A program made the position numbers and the translations under genes. DNA of 64,000 bases from Rhodeus uyekii (Eukaryota; Chordata; Actinopteri; Cypriniformes; Acheilognathidae), in contig JAWRVZ010000054.1 in assembly GCA_037043235.1 (NCBI GenBank), forward strand, positions 3,042,001 through 3,106,000, written 5' to 3'. Under the pieces are notes generated by a model, which saw nothing but the letters and a program-made list of their open reading frames with translations, did not search any database and had not been told where the DNA came from. Below, one piece after another: positions 55,534 to 61,500 of the stretch (the first letter of the stretch is position 1; the number at the start of each line of letters is the position of its first letter).

Positions 55534-58500
55534 TTGTGTCCTCACAAGGATAGTAATTCCAGTCATTTTAGACCTTGTGGGTCAAAAACATTTTTTTCTT
55601 GGTCCCCGTGAGGAAAACACATTATAAATCATCCGAAATTACGTTTTTTTTTTTTTTGGAAAGTGTAAAAATGCAGAATGTTTAGGTAAGATTAGGGCTA
55701 GATTTAGGATTGTCGATAGACTATACAGTTTGTACTGTATAAAAATCATTGTGTATAGAATGTAGAGAGAGAGAGTGTGTGTGTGTGTGTGTGTGTGTGT
55801 GAGAGGGTGATTCTTGGGTGTTTAGCCCTCAGAATTAAACTGAGAAGCTCTAAAGAGAGTTTGATTGTTGTGAGTGAGAGCTTGAGCGAGCGCAACCGTG
55901 TGTTGTAAGTAACTGTGAGAGTGTGTTTCTCTGTGAGTGTATGTTGAGCGTGATGTATGTATTCTTGGGTGACACTAGCCCTCAGAATTAAACTGACGTG
56001 GAGCTTTGATTAGATCTTCCTGTTAGATGTTTATTATAAACAACGTTTGACAATATCATCTCTTGATTCCTGGATTATAATCATTTAGGCAGCCCAGCAG
56101 ATTATTGAGCTACAGGAAGCTGCTCAGATTAATGCAGGCCTCCAGCCTACCAACCTTGGCCGCAACACCAGCCTCCATGACATGAAGACTGTGGTGAAGA
56201 CCTGGAGAAACAGGCTGCCAATTGTCTCAGATGACCTCTCCCATTGGAGCAGCATCTTTATGTGGCGGCAGCACCACTATCAGGGTATGCAAGGATACGG
56301 TGTTGAATTCCAGTGACATTCTGATCTGTTTTATTAAAATTTAATATTTTTTTTCTGTTTCTTTTTTTTTCAGCAATTGTTACTGCATATGAAACTAACA
56401 CGCAACATGACCCAAACACTAACAATGCCATGCTTGGAGTGCATGCCTCCGCATCAGCCATTATTCAGTATGGGAAAATAGCCCGGAAACAAGGTCTGGT
56501 CAATGTGGCTTTGGACATTCTGAGCCGCATTCACACCATCCCCACTGTGCCTATTGTAGACTGCTTTCAGAAGATCCGTCAGCAGGTTAAATGCTACCTG
56601 CAGTTGGCTGGAGTCATGGGCAAGAATGAATGCATGCAGGTGAGTGAGCTCTAAGCAAGACTACATATTTTCAAAAGTGTCTAGTCGTTGAGTTCGCTGA
56701 ATTACTAGTCAACTAATACTTTTAAGGAAGACCTGTACAATGACTGGTTTTGTGTTCACCTGGATCTGATCAGATGCCTTTTGTACATGGAATTCTGCAT
56801 TCAAATGCAAAAGATGCAGTCGCATTTACCATTGTTTGCTGAAGTTTGGTGGGCAAAATGTTTATTTTAATGGGCATTTATTTTGCTGCTCATTTAAGTT
56901 GTACGCATAGATTTGCCACGTTAACCAACATAAAGTGGCTTGATTTGGAAGTGACTTCACTATTGAATTGCTACACTATTGAGAATTGACACTGGACATA
57001 ATTGCCTGCTATATTTTGTTAATGTGGCCTCCTTATGCAACATTTTCATCAGAAGTTGCACTAGTCTTTTCTTGGACTATTGTGATGAATATCCAAGTGA
57101 TGTATATGTAGCTTCTCTAATGAGGAAAAAAAAAGTGTTAAGGGCAAGACTTAATTTTGTCCATCAAGAATTGGGTCATTGTCGTTTGCTAATTGCTGCA
57201 TATTTTTTGGCTGTAGGTGTTTGAAGAAGGTTTTGGCATAACTGGTTAACTAGTTGTCCTATGTATTTTTGTATCATGCATTAATGTATTCTTTTACGCT
57301 CTAACAGAATATACACACACACACACACACACGCACACACACGTGCAAATTATACCAAGTCTAGTTTACTTTGTCGTCTCACCTGCTGATTTTGCTGTTA
57401 GTCGGACTCTCTTAATCCAAATAACGCTGCTCTCATTACGGTGAGAATGACTGCGGTGCTGTCACAGTAAGAAATGCATTCCAAACAGTGTAAGGAATGG
57501 GCTGCTTGCTGCAGCATTCGCTTAAGCCTGATTAATGGAGCTGCCTCAACTGAGCTCAAGTCATTAAAGTACCATTGGATTTAATAAGTCTCTCTCTCAC
57601 TCTCAGCTATCACTTGGACCTGTTCTGTTCTCTTTATCATTTCTGTGGCACACTTTAAGCCACCGGCTCTCACCTGGGAGTCTTAGATTGAGCTACAGAG
57701 ATGTCTACAGCAGATATACTCTTTGTCAGTAGTGTTTACTATGTTTACACTATGGCTGAGTCCGACAAATTAAACCCATTTTTATTGAGGATTGTTTTTA
57801 GAATCATTCTACATGAGAAAATGAAATATTCATACCTATGAAATACTTTGTATTGTAAATGCAATCATTGCCATTGTATTGTCAGGGTCTGGAGGTGATT
57901 GAGTCCACTAACCTGAAGTACTTCACCAAGGAGATGACCGCCGAGTTCTACGCTCTCAAGGGCATGTTCTTAGCCCAGATCAATAAGTAAGAGTTGATCC
58001 ATGGCTTAGTTCATCTTCTCTCCTTTTCTGCCTGTCACGTCTGAGTTTTCTTCTTATCACTCTCATTGACTCTTTCTTTGTCTTTAATTGACACCGCTCT
58101 CGTTATCTTTTGTTTTGTGCACAAGTCTGATTTGCTCTGACAATACAGAATCGGAACTGGTGAGATCATTAAGAGCTCACTTTTTAAAAATGAACAATTC
58201 TGACAAAGAATCATTATGGAGCGGAAAGATAAACATCTGTGCATGTGTTTTTCCACTAATCATCATTTCTAAGACTTTATTCCAATAATGAGGTCAGAAC
58301 AGTCATTAACAGTCAGTATGAGAGTATAATACGTAATTAACCTTATATAGCATGTTTGCAGCAGAGGATAATGACAGTGAACTCATGATGAGTGATGATC
58401 TCCTGTCATATTTCTATTGACTGGCATTTTCATGAGACAATCTGATGAGAGTCTGTCATGTAATTGGTTTCCATCTCAGAATACTGTAGATTGATTTGTT

Positions 58501-61500
58501 GTGCAATCAAGCCAGGTGTTTTAACCACCTAAAAGATATTTAAACAAACAAATGGGTCAATGACCTGTAAGGATCTCAAGATAACGAACAAGAGAAATCT
58601 TTGAAAACATTTAATTTAAAAAAGAATGTTCTTAGAAATATAATCTTTTCATGTCTGTTTCTGACACGACTCTCATCAGGAGTACGCCCATACGTTGTCG
58701 TGAGTGCATATGGGCACCTAGGGGCCATCCATACTACTTGTATTATGAGTTTTTGTGATGAACTTCATGCTAGTTAGATCAGCCTGTAACTTCAGTTGAT
58801 TTTTGGTAGAATTTTAAATCCAGACCTCAGATGATTTTGGTTTCCATTGACTGTTGTCACATCATTTTCTTTCTTATCAAATTATACAATATATATAAAT
58901 AAAGCTTTTCAAATTGAAAATTTCGCTCATTGAGATCCAATGTGTAGAAAAGTTATACATTTATAATTTTGATACATTTAATATATCCAGACCATTATGT
59001 CATTATCAAGTAACCCGATATTGATGATAACCTGGATTTTTTTTTTCTTTTTAAGAATTATAGCTTTAGATGAGCCTTGCCCTTTTCCTCATCATGGGTG
59101 AATTGATGGCGAGCTCAGAGCCTGGCACTGGATTGAAATAGCTTATTAAATACACATGCTGAATAATTAACTCAATAGCAATTTGTGAAATCTCTGTGAT
59201 CAGCAGAAGTTTCCCCCAGCCTCAGCAGGGCCTAATGTAATCATTACATTTTCACTCTCTATGAATATTAACGTAGGGATTTGATAAAGCAGCAGAGCTG
59301 TCGGAGGAAGATGTTTGACACTTGACTGGGCGTGGGGACTTATGTGCTCTCCAGGCCCGACTCTCAGCAAAGGCCATGTGCAGAAACATATTATACATGT
59401 CCACGACTGACGAGACGCTTCAGTGGATTTGGCCTCCCTAGACTCCTATTGCAATCAAGTGTAATTCTGTTGCTTGCCACATACTCATTAAAAGTTCCCA
59501 TTATATGTGATTGGTTTAGTAGGTCTGTCATAGGGTAACATTTAGAGATGGTGATGGTAAGGACAGAGACTTCAAGCACAGGCTATCAGTCTCATCTGGT
59601 TCTTTCAGTCACTTATAAAGACCTTTTACGAGCCTTTCTCCCTTTACGAGCTCTTATTCTTAAAATGTTTTATAAAAGGGCCTTAGAAAAGATGCACTTG
59701 AGGGACAAATTCTCAAAGCTCTAAAACGGCTGATGAAACTAAAAGATTTGACCCAGTCAGCTACTTTCAGTTAGGTGGTGCCCAGCTGGATAGTTTTTTT
59801 TAAAGTAATACGGTTTCTCATCATGATTTTCTCATCACCTACTCTTCAAACTGGACATACATTTATGATCAATTTTACATGCCTCCTATTTACCAGTATT
59901 TTGTGTTTTACTGGCATTTGAATTTACTGACTCGAGCATAATCCTCCAAATTGCTCAAATTCTTTACTTTCTTGAGATATCACGATTGTGATGATTAAAA
60001 CTGACATGCTCCCCGCTCATTTAATTTGCTGTCCTCTCTTGTACCAGGTCAGAGGAAGCAAATAAGGCATTCTCTGCTGCAGTGCAGATGCATGATGTTC
60101 TGGTGAAAGCCTGGGCAATGTGGGGAGACTACTTGGAGAACATTTTTGTCAAAGACCGCCAGCCCCACCTTGGTGTCTCTGCTATTACCTGTTACCTACA
60201 TGCCTGCCGCCATCAGAACGAGAGCAAGTCACGCAAATACCTGGCTAAGGTAAGATCTCCTCTCTCATTCTGACCTCATTGAGTTGTTCAGGTTTTTTCC
60301 ACCAATGAGGTGGTAGTATTAAATAATGCATCAAAATTGTTTATTAAATAGTTAAGCAGCAATCTATTATTGCTCTCTGTCAGCAGTCTGTCATTATCTT
60401 GTGGTTAAGATCCACCTATGGAGGGAACCATTTAGTAGGTGCACCAAGAAGCATCCAGTTGCACCAAGTATGGCTTTAGTTGTAGTTTTCTGCTTCCCCT
60501 TTTAACTTTTTTTTGACACATTTTATGGCTGCCAACAGTTAATGCACCTAATGATACAAGTAAAAAATTCTCAGCACCGTTTAGTCCAGGGTTCCTCAGA
60601 TCCTACACTGGGGGACCTCTAACCTTCAGAGTTTAGCTCTTACCCTAATCAAAGATGCCAGCGAATCAAGGTCTTCAGAGTTACTAGAAAATTACAGGTA
60701 GGTGATCAGAGTTGAAGCTATCGTCACATCAAGAACTACTGATCAATGGCCTATCTTACTGTCATACATAATCTAGATGTCAACATGCGCTTATTGCTTT
60801 ACTTGTCAAAAACTGGCAAAAATGTTTGGTGGAGATGCACACGGCATGTCATAATAGAGTAGCATCTTTTTTTGACAGGCCAGTAATTAGTTTTACCATT
60901 AAACCCATTTACCGTAAGTGCAGGCAAAGTCTGTGCTCATTTGTGGTCCAGTAAACCCATTCTGCTCTGATGGCTTTGTTAAATGGGGGCATATCCGTCA
61001 CCGTGTGCCATTTTTGAATTAATGCTGCTGCAGCAGCGGGGGGATGCACTGCATTCAGAGTGATGAACCTCCAATGATGGATGTAATTATATTATTAGAC
61101 TAGATGATGGGCTTTGTATGGATACTGTATACATGGCAGTCTGTTCTCTATATAGTACTGTACAGTAGATCAAACAGCTCCATTTTTTTCCCTTTTTTTC
61201 CCCCCAGCTTGGGTTTGAATACAAGGAGCAGTTTAGATTGCGGCCAGCAGTACTCCAGATACAGAGGCTTTAGAGATGGTGGCGTAGTTTACATGTGATT
61301 AATGAGAGTTGCTGCTCGCTGATTAACAGTAATTATCTGTAAGCCGTGTGGCCTGCGCTGTCCAGTGCTTAATGTATCCATCAGGCCTAAGCTGAGATGA
61401 AGGTTCATCTGTTACCATCCCTCCATGTCACTGTACCAGAGTCCCACCAGCAATGGCTGGAGAAGTCAGCAGCTGACTGGTGGGAGTGAAGCAGTCAAAA

